Notes under the pieces: generated by a model
What the model was told of the DNA's origin: nothing
Database searches by the model: none
Seen by the model: the letters and a program-made list of their open reading frames with translations, nothing else
Made by a program: the position numbers and the translations under genes
Origin: Limnoperna fortunei
Lineage: Eukaryota > Mollusca > Bivalvia > Mytilida > Modiolidae
Reading direction: 5' to 3'
DNA: 64,000 bases
Assembly (NCBI GenBank): GCA_944474755.1
Contig: OX104112.1
Coordinates: forward strand, 67,070,433-67,134,432
In this document: positions 48,571 through 61,403 of the stretch, piece after piece
Position numbering within the stretch: position 1 is the first letter of the stretch
Layout: each line of letters begins with the position of its first letter

Positions 48571-50199
48571 ATTGTTGTTAAACGCTTTTCAACATTTAGT
48601 ACAGTTGATGGAGTACCACAACTCCGGGGCGTTGAGCTTTTCAGATGCGGACGCACACGTCTAAAGTATGGGGTTAATAATGATATTTGGTAGTTAATAA
48701 AGCGTGCATGTACTCGAGGATTATGTTGCAACACTTTCTCCATAAAAACCAAATGGCATTAAAATGAATGAATATGTAGGCCTACAACCATCCTCTTCTA
48801 AATGCGTCGTTAACGACATAGATACATGCATGCCAAGAATTATGTTCATGATTTTATTACACCTTTTGCAAACCAATAAACCATACTCTGTCATTCCGTA
48901 CACTGTGTGGTGGCATATAATCTGCCCCTGTTGTCATATAATTATACCCCTGCTTTCAAACAGTGGGGCTATACTGTTTTACCTTTGTCCGTCCGTTCGT
49001 CCGTCCGTCCTTAACACAAATTTCGTTCGCAGTTTTTTAAGCAACTATAGGATTAAGAAGCCTGGTATTTGTTGAGTCGACAAAATTTGTGAATTACATT
49101 GTGCAAGTCGATTTGTCATTAAATTATGTCTACTTGTGACTAGTAAGATAATTAAGAGCTGATGTTTTTAATCATGTATTATTTGTTTGGTTTGTTTAGA
49201 TAGTGTTTAACCAATTTTTCAGCTGTATCATGGCGTCCAGTTTTATTGGGAGAGGAAGTCGGAGAAAGCCCCCGACCTTCGTTTGGAAAACTGGCAATCC
49301 TTGTCAATTAAGATTGAAGTCGAGTACACCCTGTCCGCAGTGTGACTCGAACCCGCAACCTCACTGTTGACAGACCGTGTGATCAATAGTAGATCAAGTA
49401 TAGTAACTACTTGGCCACCTTTTTGTGACAAATAGGGGAGATATATGCCACCATAGTTCAATTAATATGAAACATCAAAACTAGAGCACCATAGCTATGT
49501 CAATAACATTACACTGTAGCGTAGTAATATATCAAAACAAAAATTGACATTTCCTAAACTTTTGTCATGAATTTAAACTCTTGGATTCCAAAACGTTGTA
49601 ACAAACTTGATAAATTAAGCTCTGGCAAGAGAATTGTATGCAGAAAATATTAACTTTATTTATGTTCATAAGAAGACACGAATCGTACAAAATATACATA
49701 CAGTAATAAAAAGAAATTCCAGAAAAAGGTGGGATATTTTCACATAGTTGAAAATTGTTTTTGTTCCCAATAATCCCTCGCAGTAAGAAAAAGATTGGTA
49801 GCTAATATTCGGTCCCTTAAGAACTGATAGAGCTTTCGCAACAATATTTTCCTTTTTTTGTAGAAAACTCGATTACAGTGTAACTAATAGGTCATGATTT
49901 TTAAAATTGTAAGATTAAAAAAAAGAATAGTATAATTAATGTTTATTGTATTATTGTTATTGTATTTTTATTGTTTATTTAGGTAAAAGAGCATTTTTAA
50001 AGTACATAATTTATGCTCCTATCTAGGATTACCAATTAAAACTTACAAAGGAAAAAATATTCTATATTTCAAGTTTGCTATGGGTTATTGCAAAAAAATT
50101 CATTTCTGTCGTCATGTAAATCGAAGAATTGTAAAACTTATAGTATTTTAATAACACAAACTAAATTTACAAGTAATTTAACAAACAAAACATATCACA
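48571..50199. other. No host gene seen between tetraspanin and Penelope-like element
   Basis: Holds a SINE (49198-49425) and GTCCGTCCGTTCGTCCGTCC-type simple sequence at about 48989. Remainder AT-rich, no supported coding frame. Confidence 0.4.
49198..49425 (-). mobile_element. tRNA-derived SINE copy
   Basis: Contains GGGTTCGAGTCACAC (minus), the GGACAGGGTGTACTCGACTT box, GGTCGGGGGCTTTCTCC and the end GACGCCATGATACAGCTG. Head slightly degraded. Confidence 0.72.
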
Positions 50200-52620
50200 C
50201 CAGAAGTTTTGAATTGTAAATCAGAAAATATAGTCTACGCGTTAGAATGCAGTTTATGCGAACTTATTTATGTTGGAGAAACAAAAGGGCGACTGAGCAA
50301 ACGTATATGTTGACACCGTTCAGAAATTAATACCAACATATTTCCTGCGGTATATCAACATTTCAATAAGCCAGACCAATCTATTCTGTATGTGAATGTC
50401 CGCGTTCATGAAAAAATTTACAATCATTCTAACAATTTTGAATTAAGTACACCTCTACGTAGCCAAAATGAAGAATACTGGATCAGAAAATTACGCACTG
50501 CAATGCCGTATGGGTGCAATGATAAAATCAATAGTATAGGTAACATTTCTAAGCCTGGTTACAGCAATGTGACTATTATGGGCATTTTCAATCACAATCA
50601 CAGGCGACAACGTAGTCATGGTCATCGTCACTATACATCACCTTTGTTACATGATGTATCTATAATGGCTTACTACAGTTTCTTCAAAAACCACTGGGAC
50701 TTCATCATATTCGCACCAAATTGTACTCATTGTTCAAACCGGATAAAACACACAAAGACAAAGAAGAACCTCGTTCCTTTCTTTCTTTACTTTTTGCTAA
50801 CAATGGCACAGATGTTATCAATCTTGGTAATATCTTGCATCACAAGTCTGTTACTTTCAAAATTCTACTAACTTCAAAAACAAATTCATTCCTATTATAT
50901 CGTATGCCTATACTACCACATTGCACCCAGAATTTTCAATTACAAACGTGTATTACAGGATATTTTGATCAATGACTTCAAAGCCAAACCCCCCGACTGC
51001 TCTTTCCACAATTTCATTTAAAGTCCTTCAGGTCACATGATAACTGGAGATCTTAATATTGTTAAAATTGAAAGACTCCGCAATATTTTGTCCAAAGGAC
51101 CTAAGTACCGTCAAACCAATGCATCAACTGGAATTATGACTTTAAATTATTGATGGATTCAATAGAGGACTATGCCAGAAAATGGTCAAAGCAAGAGGAC
51201 CAGGAGTTTGATACGTTTATTGAAAATCACAAATCGGTATTGGCATCCTTTGATCTGAAAATCAGAGTCGAAGATGGTGATCTCTTTTTAGTGTATTGGA
51301 TTCAAAAACTTCACAAAAAATTAATAAAAACAGCGTCTCATAGCAAGATCCTCTAAGAGTACTACCAAAACACTATCGCAACTTCTGACCACTATTTTAA
51401 CAACAGTAAAACGGGACTTCAAAAATACAGTGACAATTTCTACTACAGAAGTGGAATAAATGATATTAAAAAATTCATAAGACCCGATAGACATCTTAAG
51501 GTCTGGATATCTTTCCCAATGTAACAGCATTAAAACATTTGGTTTTTCCTCCCCTTTCTACGGCCATCCTTCATGTGCAGCTTAAAACCAGCCTTAAAGA
51601 TCTTATAAAACGCTGCTTATTCAAGAAAAACGGAAAGAGACGATAATTAGTCGTGACAGAACTTACTTCGTCATCAGTGACTCCAAATCTAATACTAAAT
51701 GTACTGAAAACCAAATCTGTCACATGTTAGATTTTCTGATTGACAACATATTCGTCATGTTTGGAGGACATGTTTTTCAACAAACTGTTGGTATTCCAAT
51801 GGGTACTAATTGTGCTCCTCTCCTCGCCTACCTGCTTTTCTACTCTTATGAGGCTGAGTTCTAAAAGACCTACTGAAGAAGAAAGAAAAAACTCTGATCC
51901 AGACCTTTAATTTCACATTCCGTAATATTGATAATATTTTGTCCCTCAACAATGCTAAATTTGGTGACTATTTACATTCAATTTACCCTAGCGAGCTTAA
52001 AATTAAAGACACCATCAATTCACTAAGGTCAGCCTTTTACTTAGACCTACTTCTAGAAATTGAGACTCAGGAAAAGTAAAAACAAGACTTACCGTTCATC
52101 GCCAGCAACATTCCAGCAGCTCCGGCGCATTGTATGTACATTTCACAACTTATACGTTATTTTAGATCCTTATTCCGATTTTCTAGACCGATCACTGCTA
52201 AACTACTCAAACAAGGGTTTGTTGTGCCTAGGTTGATGTTATCTCTCCAGAAGTTCTATGGTGGGCACCACCACTTAATTGATCGTTATGGGGAGTCGGT
52301 GTCTCAAATACGATCTGATATTTTCGCTGAATCATAGGTAGTGTTTCCTATTCCTGGATTTGACTTTTCCCAGACAAGACAATGAGTAACTCGACGAGTG
52401 TCTAATTAGAGGTAGGCACTGCTTACTCGTCCGGAGCACCTGAGTTTTTATTGGATTTGGGTTACTCTCTTTGTTTTATGTTTTTGGATTTTGTGTTGTG
52501 TTTGTCTATATCCGGATTTGTAACAGTCCCTTGGCTTTTGGCTCTTCTTCGGTTTGCTTTGCTATTTTCTTATATGTTAGATGTACTTCAGAAAAGTGTT
52601 TAATTTTATGCAACGCTCTT
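50200..52620 (+). mobile_element. Decayed Penelope-like retroelement, N-terminal GIY-YIG
   Basis: Coding order on the plus strand: a GIY-YIG-type segment (CSLCELIYVGETKGRLSKR, then EYWIRKLRTAMPYGCND) at about 50240-50520, the RSHGHRHY linker, then reverse transcriptase. The latter has FGGHVFQQTVGIPMGTNCAP at about 51765-51830, FRNIDNILSLNN at about 51920 and SQLIRYFRS...KFYGGHHHLI to about 52335. Several stops and frame shifts break it. The catalytic [YF]xDD box reads NIDN, so it is inactive. Endonuclease before RT is the order known for Naiad/Chlamys-type Penelope-like elements, common in invertebrates. The 3' untranslated part (about 52340-52620) shares sequence with a fragment at 43850-44060; RT sequence recurs at 7600-8700. 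Confidence 0.75.
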
Positions 52621-53154
52621 AACATTATCTGACCTAATCACACACTTTTCCTAACTGCAAATTGTTTAAGACTCGTAGTTTCGGATTGAATGTCCAAGTT
52701 ACGACGTATATGTATATATGTAGAAAGCATGACATGTCAGATTTGCTTAGGTTTTTGTGTGTGACAACGATATCACGAAAAATATAATTTATAACTAATA
52801 TGTGTATCGATCTTTCAACGTTTTGAAGTATCAAGTACTATCCCGGTAGAGAACGTTGATAAAACAAACTGTACATTATGACATGTTGACATTTTCTCCT
52901 ATGACATTCGCTGTTATCTTTAATTTACTACATTTAAGAAATATTATACTATTTATATAAATAAATACAGACATGTTTTTTAACATTAAAAGTTGCCCTT
53001 TCCTGTTTAAGTCAATTTTCAACTCTATTTGAATTTTAACCATTTGTAACAGATGTAATTATGTTTTCATTAGACAAAATGCATGTTAGGTTTTCATTAG
53101 ATATAGGTAATGTTTTCAATTTTCGTAAGAAATAAGAAATCAAATTTAGTTTTC

Positions 53155-53210
53155 GCTGAAATCGGATATACACGGAGAGAACCCCGGCATTCGGTAGGAA
53201 AACGTTCTTA
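53155..53210 (-). mobile_element. Short SINE core fragment
   Basis: ATACACGGAGAGAACCCCGG and ATTCGGTAGGAAAACG resemble the SINE core on the minus strand. Old fragment. Confidence 0.35.
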
Positions 53211-54794
53211 CAAACAGAAGATGTGCTTCAGCTTTTCGTAAAGACAGCAGGTGTATTTCAGCTTTCATTTATTATAGTAAATGCATTTCAGTGTTCATTT
53301 CCTACTTAAAACACAAAATAAATGTAAATTATTGATCCAAAATGTACACGAGGCTTTTCATTACTTTCTCGTGTGTCCATTTTACCAAATCTAAAGACGA
53401 AACTCTATTCTTAGAAATACAGACATGAAATACTGATACCGGTATTTTGCATCGATAATTATTTTGACAATGATAACACAATACAGTTATCTAAAGTGTA
53501 TAAAACAAACAAAGCGCGTCTAGGAAGCAGACCCGTCCATCTTGTTTTTTTCGGTTTTTTCCTTTACCGGTATGTATCGCATTGATTTTTTGTATTGCCA
53601 GCTGTCAGGAAATGTATGTGTAAATGTTCTTGGAGACGAATTGCACTATCTGTTGAAATTATGTACATTTTTCTCTGGAAAAATAATCTCATACTATGGC
53701 AAAAAATGTTAATGCTATAAATTTGCAGAACTTATGACTATAAGAAAAAGGTCAAAACTGCAAAAAAATGTGTGCATTCACTATTGCAAATAAACAAAAA
53801 GTCAATTTATAAATAAGTGAATCTTTTAAATTGATTGCTGTTAATGATCAGAAATATTTTATAGCCTCATTCTTGGGCGTTATTTCAGTGCTCTATGTTG
53901 ACTTTGTAATGCCTGTAGCTACTACATTATTAATAGAAAACTCACTTCATTTCTAATTAAATGAACTGCTGCGTGTGTAGCAGATCAATTATTTAAGGAT
54001 TTATTTCTGTCAGGTAAGGATGTAATTCGTTACAATTTGGACAGTATAAAATAAAATATCGTCTTTTTTACACACATCTGAAATAAACTGTCATGGGTAA
54101 TACAATGGGTGATAAATATTTGAGTGTGAAACACTTGTTTACTAGAACAACGCCAAAACACTGACTACTTCCTTCTCTCTCTGATATTATTGGAGAAAAC
54201 TTTGAAATATTTAATCTTAACTACAGAGCAAAGGTCAACAATATATTGGACGTAACAAGGTAGTCATAAAACTTATAAGATTGATAAAAAGGCATCCTGG
54301 TTGTAAGAAATAGGTAGGTTTTTAATGTGTTGTTTGTTATTTTCACAAATCCCAACATTTTTGTGTGTATGAAAGTTCTAATTAAAATAAAATTGTACTG
54401 TTTTTCGGAAGTTTGAGCTGAATTGGTTAAGGAAGTTAGTTCGAAAATGTATTTGTTGTACAGAGTGATATATTTCATAACGGTGTCTGTATACTGTCAC
54501 ATTTACGTAGATGTATTTGAAATACAGCTTTATTTTTTAAGTGAATTGTGAAGTTATTTTATATGTACTACGGAGAAATGCATAATAAAACAACATATAA
54601 GACATAAAACATTTTCCCATGTTTATTTTTGAAAATTACCGGTGTTAAAACATTTACCATTGTATTAACAACTAGTATATTGAAATTAAAACAAAACCAC
54701 TTATTTAAAAATTTCAAACTATGAACAGAATAAGTATTTGGCTAAGCAGTGTAATTCTTAAATTATGGAAAACACTGTTTTTTTTTAAATTGTT

Positions 54795-55041
54795 TTGACA
54801 TAAATTTTTGTCGCTTTCAGTAATTTTTCAATATAAAGGCGTACAATTTTTATTTGGGAAGAAAGTCGGAGTACCATGTGAATAAACCCCACTTTCGGCT
54901 AGAAAACTTTCCATTTTTTGTCAATTAAGGTTGGAGTACAGCCTCCCCTTAGCAAAGTTGGACTCAAACGCGCGGCCAGTGTTGGAATGCCCGTGACCAG
55001 TATGTTAATGACTAATTAGAACAATTAGCCAACCTCCGAGG
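54795..55041 (-). mobile_element. Degenerate tRNA-derived SINE copy
   Basis: Matches the SINE body (GTACCATGTGAATAAACCCC, TGTCAATTAAGGTTGGAGTA) and a weak head near 55030 (AGGTTGGCTAATTGTTC on the minus strand). Old copy with many changes. Confidence 0.6.
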
Positions 55042-55699
55042 CTGAAGAAATTGATTTTTTTTAATGTTTATTTTAAATAATAGGTTAGTTAAGTGTGCAG
55101 GTCTTTTAAAATTTCGTGGATTTGACACCATTTTATTGAAGCCTACGCAAATAGGGTTACAGATTACAACTTTATAGTACGAGGAGAAGGACTTAAATTG
55201 TTGACTGATAATCAAATTCACACTTGCGTACAGTTCGACATATAGACGGGTAGATTCCAATTTTTACTGGTTTTATATACAATGTACGTCACTGCTAAGA
55301 GAAGTTCTTTTCACGAACTAAAGAGTAATAATAGATATATGCCTGAAGTTTTGGCATCATAACCAGTTTACCGTGGACAGTAGAAAAAGGATTTTTCAAA
55401 TAAAACTTGTCCTATTCAAGTCTTAAAGGCCGATCACAGTGTTCGTGTGTCTAGATTGTGACAGTGGAATTTAGTATATATCTAAATTCGAATTCTTTAT
55501 GGTTTCATGTTTAGATGTATATACAAATCATTTTTGTCTGTATATTTAATTTACATCTTGTGTGTTCATGCACTTTATGGGCCTGTAATAAAGTATCTAG
55601 TCTTATGGTAAAATTACGAGATAAAGTTTAGACATTGTTTGAACAATCGTGTATATTCATCTTAAGTTTACATCTTTGTCTAAAAACTTATGAGGATTT

Positions 55700-57050
55700 T
55701 TTATGATACTAACCTGAAAAGCGACATTAAGACGATTATAAGTGTGTTTGACTGTTGTCCAGATTGCGAGTCCTTGTCTAGTCTCTAATTCATTGTGTTC
55801 GGCTGTTGTTCGGATTATGAGTCATTGTCTAGTTCCGGTCTACTTCATTGTTTTTGACTGTTGTTAAGATTGTTAGTCCTTGTTTAGTCATTGCATACTT
55901 CATTGTTTTTGAATGTTGTTTAGATTGTGAGTTCATGTCTAATCCTTGTCGCTTTATTGTGTTTGGCTGTTATTAAAATTGTGAGTCCTTGCGTACTTCA
56001 TTGAGTTTTGCTGTTGGTTAGATTGAGAGTCCATGTCTAGGCCTTGTAAAACTCAGTGACTTTGACTGTTGTTAGATTGTGAGTTCATTTCTAGTCCTTG
56101 TCTTCTTCATTGTGTTTGACAATTTGTTTAGATTGTGAGTTCATGTCTAGTCCTTGAGTACATCATTGAGTTTAGATGTTGTTTAGATTGTTAGTCCTTG
56201 TTTGGTCCTCATCTACTTTATTGTGTTTGGCCTTTGTTCAAATTGTGAGTCCATTTCTAGTCCTTGTATGCTTCACCGTGTTTGACTGTTGTTTAGATTG
56301 TTAATCCTTGTTAAGTCCCTGTCTACCTCATTTTGTTTGGCTGTTGTTCAGATTACGAATCCTTGTCTAGTCTCCAATTCATTGTGTACGGCTATTGTTC
56401 ATGTTGTGAGTCCTTGTCTTATCCTTCTCTACTTCATTATGTTCAGCTGTTGTTCAGATTGTCTAGTCCTTGTCTACTTCATAGTGTCTGGCTGTTGCTA
56501 AGATCGTGATTCCATGTTTAGTCCCTGTATAATTCACTGTGTAATATTGTTCAAATTGTGAGTCATTGTCTACTTCATTGTGTTTGACTGTTGTTCAGAT
56601 TGTGATTCCTTGTCTTATCCTTGTCTGCTTCATTTTGATTGGCTGTTGTTTAGATTGTTAGTCCTTGTCTTATCCTGTCTAAGTCAGTGTGTTCGGCTGT
56701 TGTTCAGATTGCGAGTTCTTGTCTAGTCTCTACTTCATTATGCTTGGCTGTTTTTTAAATTTTTAGTAAATGTTTAGTTCTTTTCTCACGTCATTGTGTT
56801 TGGATGATGTTCAGTTGTGAGTCCTTGCTTAGTTTGTAATTCGTTATGTTTGGCTGTTGTTCGAATTGTGAGATCTTATCTAGTCCTTGTATATCTCATT
56901 ATGTTTTGCTGTTGATTAGATTTTGATCTTCGTCTAGTTTCTACTTCAGTGTGTTTGGCTGTTGTTCAGATTTTTTGCCTAGGCCCTGTATAATTTGTTT
57001 TGTTTGGTTGTTGTTTGGATTATAAGTCCTTGTTTACTTCATTGTTTTGT
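55700..57050. repeat. Degenerate ~55-bp minisatellite
   Basis: Repeats of TTGTTCAGATTGTGAGTCCT, TGTCTAGTCCTTGTCTACTT and CATTGTGTTTGGCTG over about 1.35 kb, diverged and with indels. No gene inside; the short stop-free stretch at 56289 is part of it. Confidence 0.8.
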
Positions 57051-60023
57051 GTTTTAATTGTAAACAGAATATGCAAATTTTCACAATGAAATGCTTTAAA
57101 TATCAAATGTGCTGTCGTATGTAAGGATTTGCAAATATTAAAACAAAAGCTTTCGCATTAAAATGATACATGAATTTCTTCTTTATTTGAGCTCTGTTTT
57201 ACAACTTTACACAAAGATTAAAATATCAATTTGAGTGTTGCTATTTTATTGAAAACTTTATTAATTTTCCATCATACCCTAGTAAACGTAGATGTTAAAT
57301 CAATATCATGATACTGAAACAACAAAGGGAACCTTGAAGAAAGATTTATTTGATAACTTGTATTTTATGTTCTAAGATAGAGAATAGTGTAAGGTATTTA
57401 ATACGATCACTTTCAATTTCAATATTTATATATGGACATAAAAAAACAAGAAAAGATATGTTATCGGTATTGCAAACACTATCAGCATAAATGCCTTATA
57501 TTTTTCTTCTGCTTCTTCTGAAGTATACAGAGTCTATTCCGAAGGAACAATATACTACAGCGTGAGTAGTCAGGATAAAAACCCAGGGGCGATATTTACA
57601 GTTAAAAACAAGCTGGTATAAAATTAAATGTTATGAAGCTGGGCAGTTGGTACTTCTTGAACTTTTCGATGGAACCTGCTGAAATTGATGATGGCAGCTT
57701 ATTCCATTCCCTAACGGCTTTTGGGAAGAAGGAGTAGTGGTAGACCTCTTTCCTCGTCGTTCGTTGCCTGATGTTGTTCCTGCCTCTTGTTCTGGTATCA
57801 TATGGTAAGACTTAGACGTCAGCTGGGGTCGCTACTAGGTCGCTAATAGGCCATGCTGGATTTTGTAGAGCAACAGGAGTCGGATCTTTACTCTTCTGGC
57901 AAGTAGTCGATCCCAAATGAGTCTTTGTGACGGTTGTCCGTCTGTATATTTTTTGTTGTGAATCCAGCTGCTCTACGCTGAATCGTATCTAGCTGGTTGA
58001 TATGCCTGGTGGTGTGGGGAACCCAGATAGATTCATCATATTCCAAGGTTGGTCTTACTATCCTTTCTAAAGCTCTGGCCCGTGCTATGTTCCGCAACCT
58101 CTCAGATTTCGTGTGAGGAAACCTAGAGTTTTGTTTGCTCGTGCAGCAATGTTGTTAATTGTGTTCAAGTTGTTACTAATGGTCACCCCCAGGTTGTACT
58201 GCTATCCACTAGCTTAAGTTGATGGTCATGTAGGGTATAGCTGACATTGATGGTATTACGCTTTGAGGAGATATGGACGAAAACATAATTCTCCTGGTGG
58301 AACGCCATTGTCATTGTCTTTCCCATTTTTCTAGTGCCTTCAGATCTTTCTACAATTCTTCACTGCTACTATAGATTGGTCTTAATAGTAGGCAGTCATA
58401 TGTGAAAAGGCGTGCATCTTAGTTAATAGGTCGTTTATAAAAGTCAGGATGAGGAGGGGGCCCTAGAACGTTTCCTTGAGTAGTACTTTTGCTGTTGATG
58501 AAGTGTGTCCATCAAGGAGGACTTGTTGAAGTCTGTTTGAAAGCAAGTTTCCCGTCCACTAAAAATTGAGGCCTCTTACTCCATGGTAATGAAGTTTGTG
58601 CAGGAGTTTCTGGTTCTACCGTAACTAAGGCTTTGGAAAGTCAAGTAGAATTATGCTGGTAACCGCAAGCTGTGTCTTACAGTACCGTTTGGACCGGAAG
58701 CCATGTTTTGCCTGTTATAGTAGTCCATAACCTGGATGAGGACTATATTCTCCAGTAACTTACAAGATATGGCTGTTAGGGAAACTGGACGATAGTTGGA
58801 GGTCTGATGTCTGTCACCTATCTTTTTTAAGATTGGTACAATGGAGGCTTGTCGCCAGTCGTCTGAAATGGAGCCAGTGTCGATGAAAGCTGTAATATCT
58901 TGGTAAGTACAAGTGCGATGTTGCTGGCACACTCGTGTAGTAGTCTGGCTGGATAACGTATGGTCCAACTGTTGATGTCATGTAGTAGTTTCAGGATACG
59001 TGGTTCAGCTATATTTATATCTGGCATGTCAGATAAATGGGCGAATATAGGCTCTGGCCTTTGTCTGATATTGTCACATCCTCTATGGTGTAAACCGAGT
59101 GAAACTGGCTATTCAACTACTTTGGTCTCTGTGTCGTTATGTATACGAAGGTATTCATCGCTTTTCATTGATCTGCAGTAAGGGCTAAGTCAATCAACAC
59201 AGTCTCCTGAATGCTTCTGCCTAAGGTTGGTAACGCTTTACACTTGTCGAAGATAAGTTGGATGTGAACAGTAAATCAAAGATGTTTTCTCCTCGTGATG
59301 GGATCTGTATCATCTTCTCCAGTGCTAGATCATTCTGCATGTTGATGTATTTTTCATTGTTCTGTCTTGGTATCTGGTGACCCGTTATGATAGATGTTCC
59401 TCATACTATGTGTGGTAGATTAAGTCGCGGCCAAGGATGAAATATGCTGACTTGAACTTTGATCTGACTGCTGTTATGTCGATTATTCATTGTATTTTTG
59501 CCTGTCTTGTTGGGTAGTCTATAAGCAGCAGAGATAACTAATGATCTGCCACGATTTACTTTAACTTTGACGCTGATAAATTCGGTGAAGTTTTGAGCGT
59601 TCTTGTGTTCTTCTTATGGCTATAAGTACGACTCCATGTGGGTCGTTATGACGATCTCGTCGAAAATCCTAAAAATCAGCTGGTATAAATTCGGATGAGT
59701 TCATATCTGCACTAAGTCGCTGTATCTATTAGAATGTCCGGTCAAGAAGATTCTGTGGCCATTTAAAGGTCTGAAGACTTATGCGGATACTTTGGAAGTT
59801 ACCCTCAAGTATTCTTAATTTATCTCTGGGTTTTTATGATGTTCTGTGTTCTTTTCTTTTTTAGGGGGAGGGGGGTGGGGGTGCAGTTTTCTCTCCTAGT
59901 TCACCTATGGAGGAGTCGTTTGTAAGTTTTTCGATCTCTGATGTTAAGCTTTAGAAGGTGGATTCTTAAAGAACAGTTGTGTGGTTTAGTATGGCGCATT
60001 TGTTACATACCCAAGATACTGAT

Positions 60024-60308
60024 GTGTTTGATAGGATTGATTGATTGATGGTGTTTAACGCCACTTTCGGCATATTTTCAGCTATATCATGGCATCCAGT
60101 TTTTATTGTGGGAGGAAGCAGGAGTACCCGGAGAAAACCCCCGACCTGCGGTAGGAAAACTGGCAATCCTTGTCAATTAAGATTGGAGTCGATTACAGCC
60201 TGCCTGCAGTGAGAATCGAACCCGCAATCTCAGTGTTGACAGACCACGTGATCAATAGTAGACGAACTACCTTGACCACTCGACCACCTAGGACCCGTGT
60301 TTGATAGG
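60024..60308 (-). mobile_element. Complete tRNA-derived SINE with 12-bp target duplication
   Basis: The body at 60036-60296 is flanked by the perfect direct repeat GTGTTTGATAGG (60024-60035 and 60297-60308). On the minus strand it starts with GGTCCTAGGTGGTCGAGTGG (A-box-like), has a B-box-like GGGTTCGATTCTC (about 60210-60222), a conserved centre (CGGGTACTCC, CTTCCTCCCACAATAAAAA) and a 3' end (TGAAAGTGGCGTTAAACACC) with an (AATC)n tail. It sits inside the LINE, so it is younger. Confidence 0.85.
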
Positions 60309-60499
60309 GTATTGTACATTGATGTTGAAATTCCCATACAAGCTATGTGAAACCACTGGTCACATGTCACAAATTCTTTATTCCTACGATTATGTTTACA
60401 GCATGGGCCACAGGGGTTCGTTGTACCTGGATTCATCTCAACACCTGCTATAGCTAGTAGTCTTAGGTAACATGTATAATGAGGGCCATGAGAATACAA
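60300..60499 (-). pseudogene. 2A-like peptide and PHD-like finger of the LINE
   Basis: The frame reads LRLLAIAGVEMNPGT, a degenerate form of the 2A consensus (D-V/I-E-x-N-P-G-P). A Cys/His series follows (CGPCCKHN, VTCDQWFHIACMG), the start of a PHD-type zinc finger. This pairing is known from the N-termini of several CR1-like LINEs. The final Pro of 2A is Thr here, so ribosome skipping would be lost. The SINE cuts the frame right after it. Confidence 0.55.
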
Positions 60500-60510
60500 C
60501 TGTTTGCTGG

Positions 60511-61381
60511 CTGACAGGTCTCTTTACACAATAAATATCAATGATTTTGGATGGATTTGGTTGAACGATGTGCACGATACATAACCATGTGCTAGGATGA
60601 TAGGATGAAATGTTCATTTACCTCTACCCTTTAAATACATTGATATTGATCGTCACAAGATAAAGCTGTGTAACTACAAAAATGTCAATAGCATGGTTGT
60701 TTGTTCACAAATTGGCGGAACCGGAAGTTTGTTAAATCAAGTGGAGGCTCTCGAAGCGATATTAGAATTAAAATATAAATAAAATTTAAAAGTTCAATCG
60801 TCGACATTTGGTGGTCTTTTTGGTGGTTTGGGGATTGAAATTGATGGTTTTGCTCCTGTAGGAAATCAACGTCCTAATAATCCTAATAGTGTAAAAATAT
60901 CGCTGTCTGTTTTTCCGATCCTGATTACTCACGCAACCGGAAATGTTTAGGCATTAACAGTTGTTCGAAAACTATTAATTCTGTCGGATTGAATGTCACG
61001 TGTTTGGAAAGTGCCCGTTCTCTCCAGGCTTAAGATAAAAGAAAAAAACTAGAAATGTAGTTTGCTAAAGCATTCTATTTTCTTATTCTACACATATACT
61101 CTAAATGTCCTATACATATACAAATTTCCCAGCCACTAGTCGACTTCGTTCACTCGTTCCCGTTTTAGATATCGCATTTCCCCGTTCATGATTACTATAC
61201 ATTTTTCCCTTCCTTAGCTGCCAAACATCGAGCTACCCAATACAGCTGCATTTGCGAGATCGGCATTATAAATTCATTCATTCATTCATTTATTTATTCA
61301 TTCATTCATTCATTCATTCATTCATTTATTCATTCATTTGCTGACATCAAATGATCAATTGTAACAGTACATCTTTTCCAG
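60511..61381. other. Upstream of the second tetraspanin; no gene seen
   Basis: Contains the ATTC microsatellite and presumably the promoter and a leader exon for the start exon at 61404. No specific promoter element is supported. Confidence 0.35.
61270..61340. repeat. (ATTC)n microsatellite
   Basis: ATTCATTC units with a few ATTT variants, 40 bases before the second tetraspanin's start exon. Confidence 0.9.
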
Positions 61382-61403
61382 ACAGTAACAGAAACAAACA
61401 AAT

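Larger units (their letters stand above)
52621..55699. other. No gene seen; AT-rich intergenic DNA
   Basis: About 3 kb with two old SINE fragments and no coding frame of recognisable family. Oligo-A and oligo-T runs are frequent. Confidence 0.4.
57500..60510 (-). mobile_element. Decayed CR1/Jockey-type LINE
   Basis: Read on the minus strand: a 2A-like plus zinc-finger start (60499-60300), a SINE insertion (60036-60296), endonuclease traces at 59680-59420 (FRRDR, DPHG, VLIAI; then SAAYRLPNK; then RDLNLP), and RT beginning DWRQASIVPILKK and SNYRPVSLTAISCKLLENIV (58870-58750). The active site near 58400 reads LFTYDCLLLRP where active copies have FADD. The thumb follows (RIVRPTLEYDESIWVPHT, IQRRAAGF at 58060-57950), and the C-terminus is SFFPKAVREWNKLPSSIS at about 57730-57680. 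The 3'UTR runs to about 57500. Many stops and shifts mark it dead. It lies between the two tetraspanin loci. Confidence 0.75.

Noticed and set aside
48764..49075. 103-codon plus-strand frame with Cys and hydrophobic residues
   Set aside because: No start context, domain or splice continuity; includes a CCGT simple repeat giving SVRPSV.
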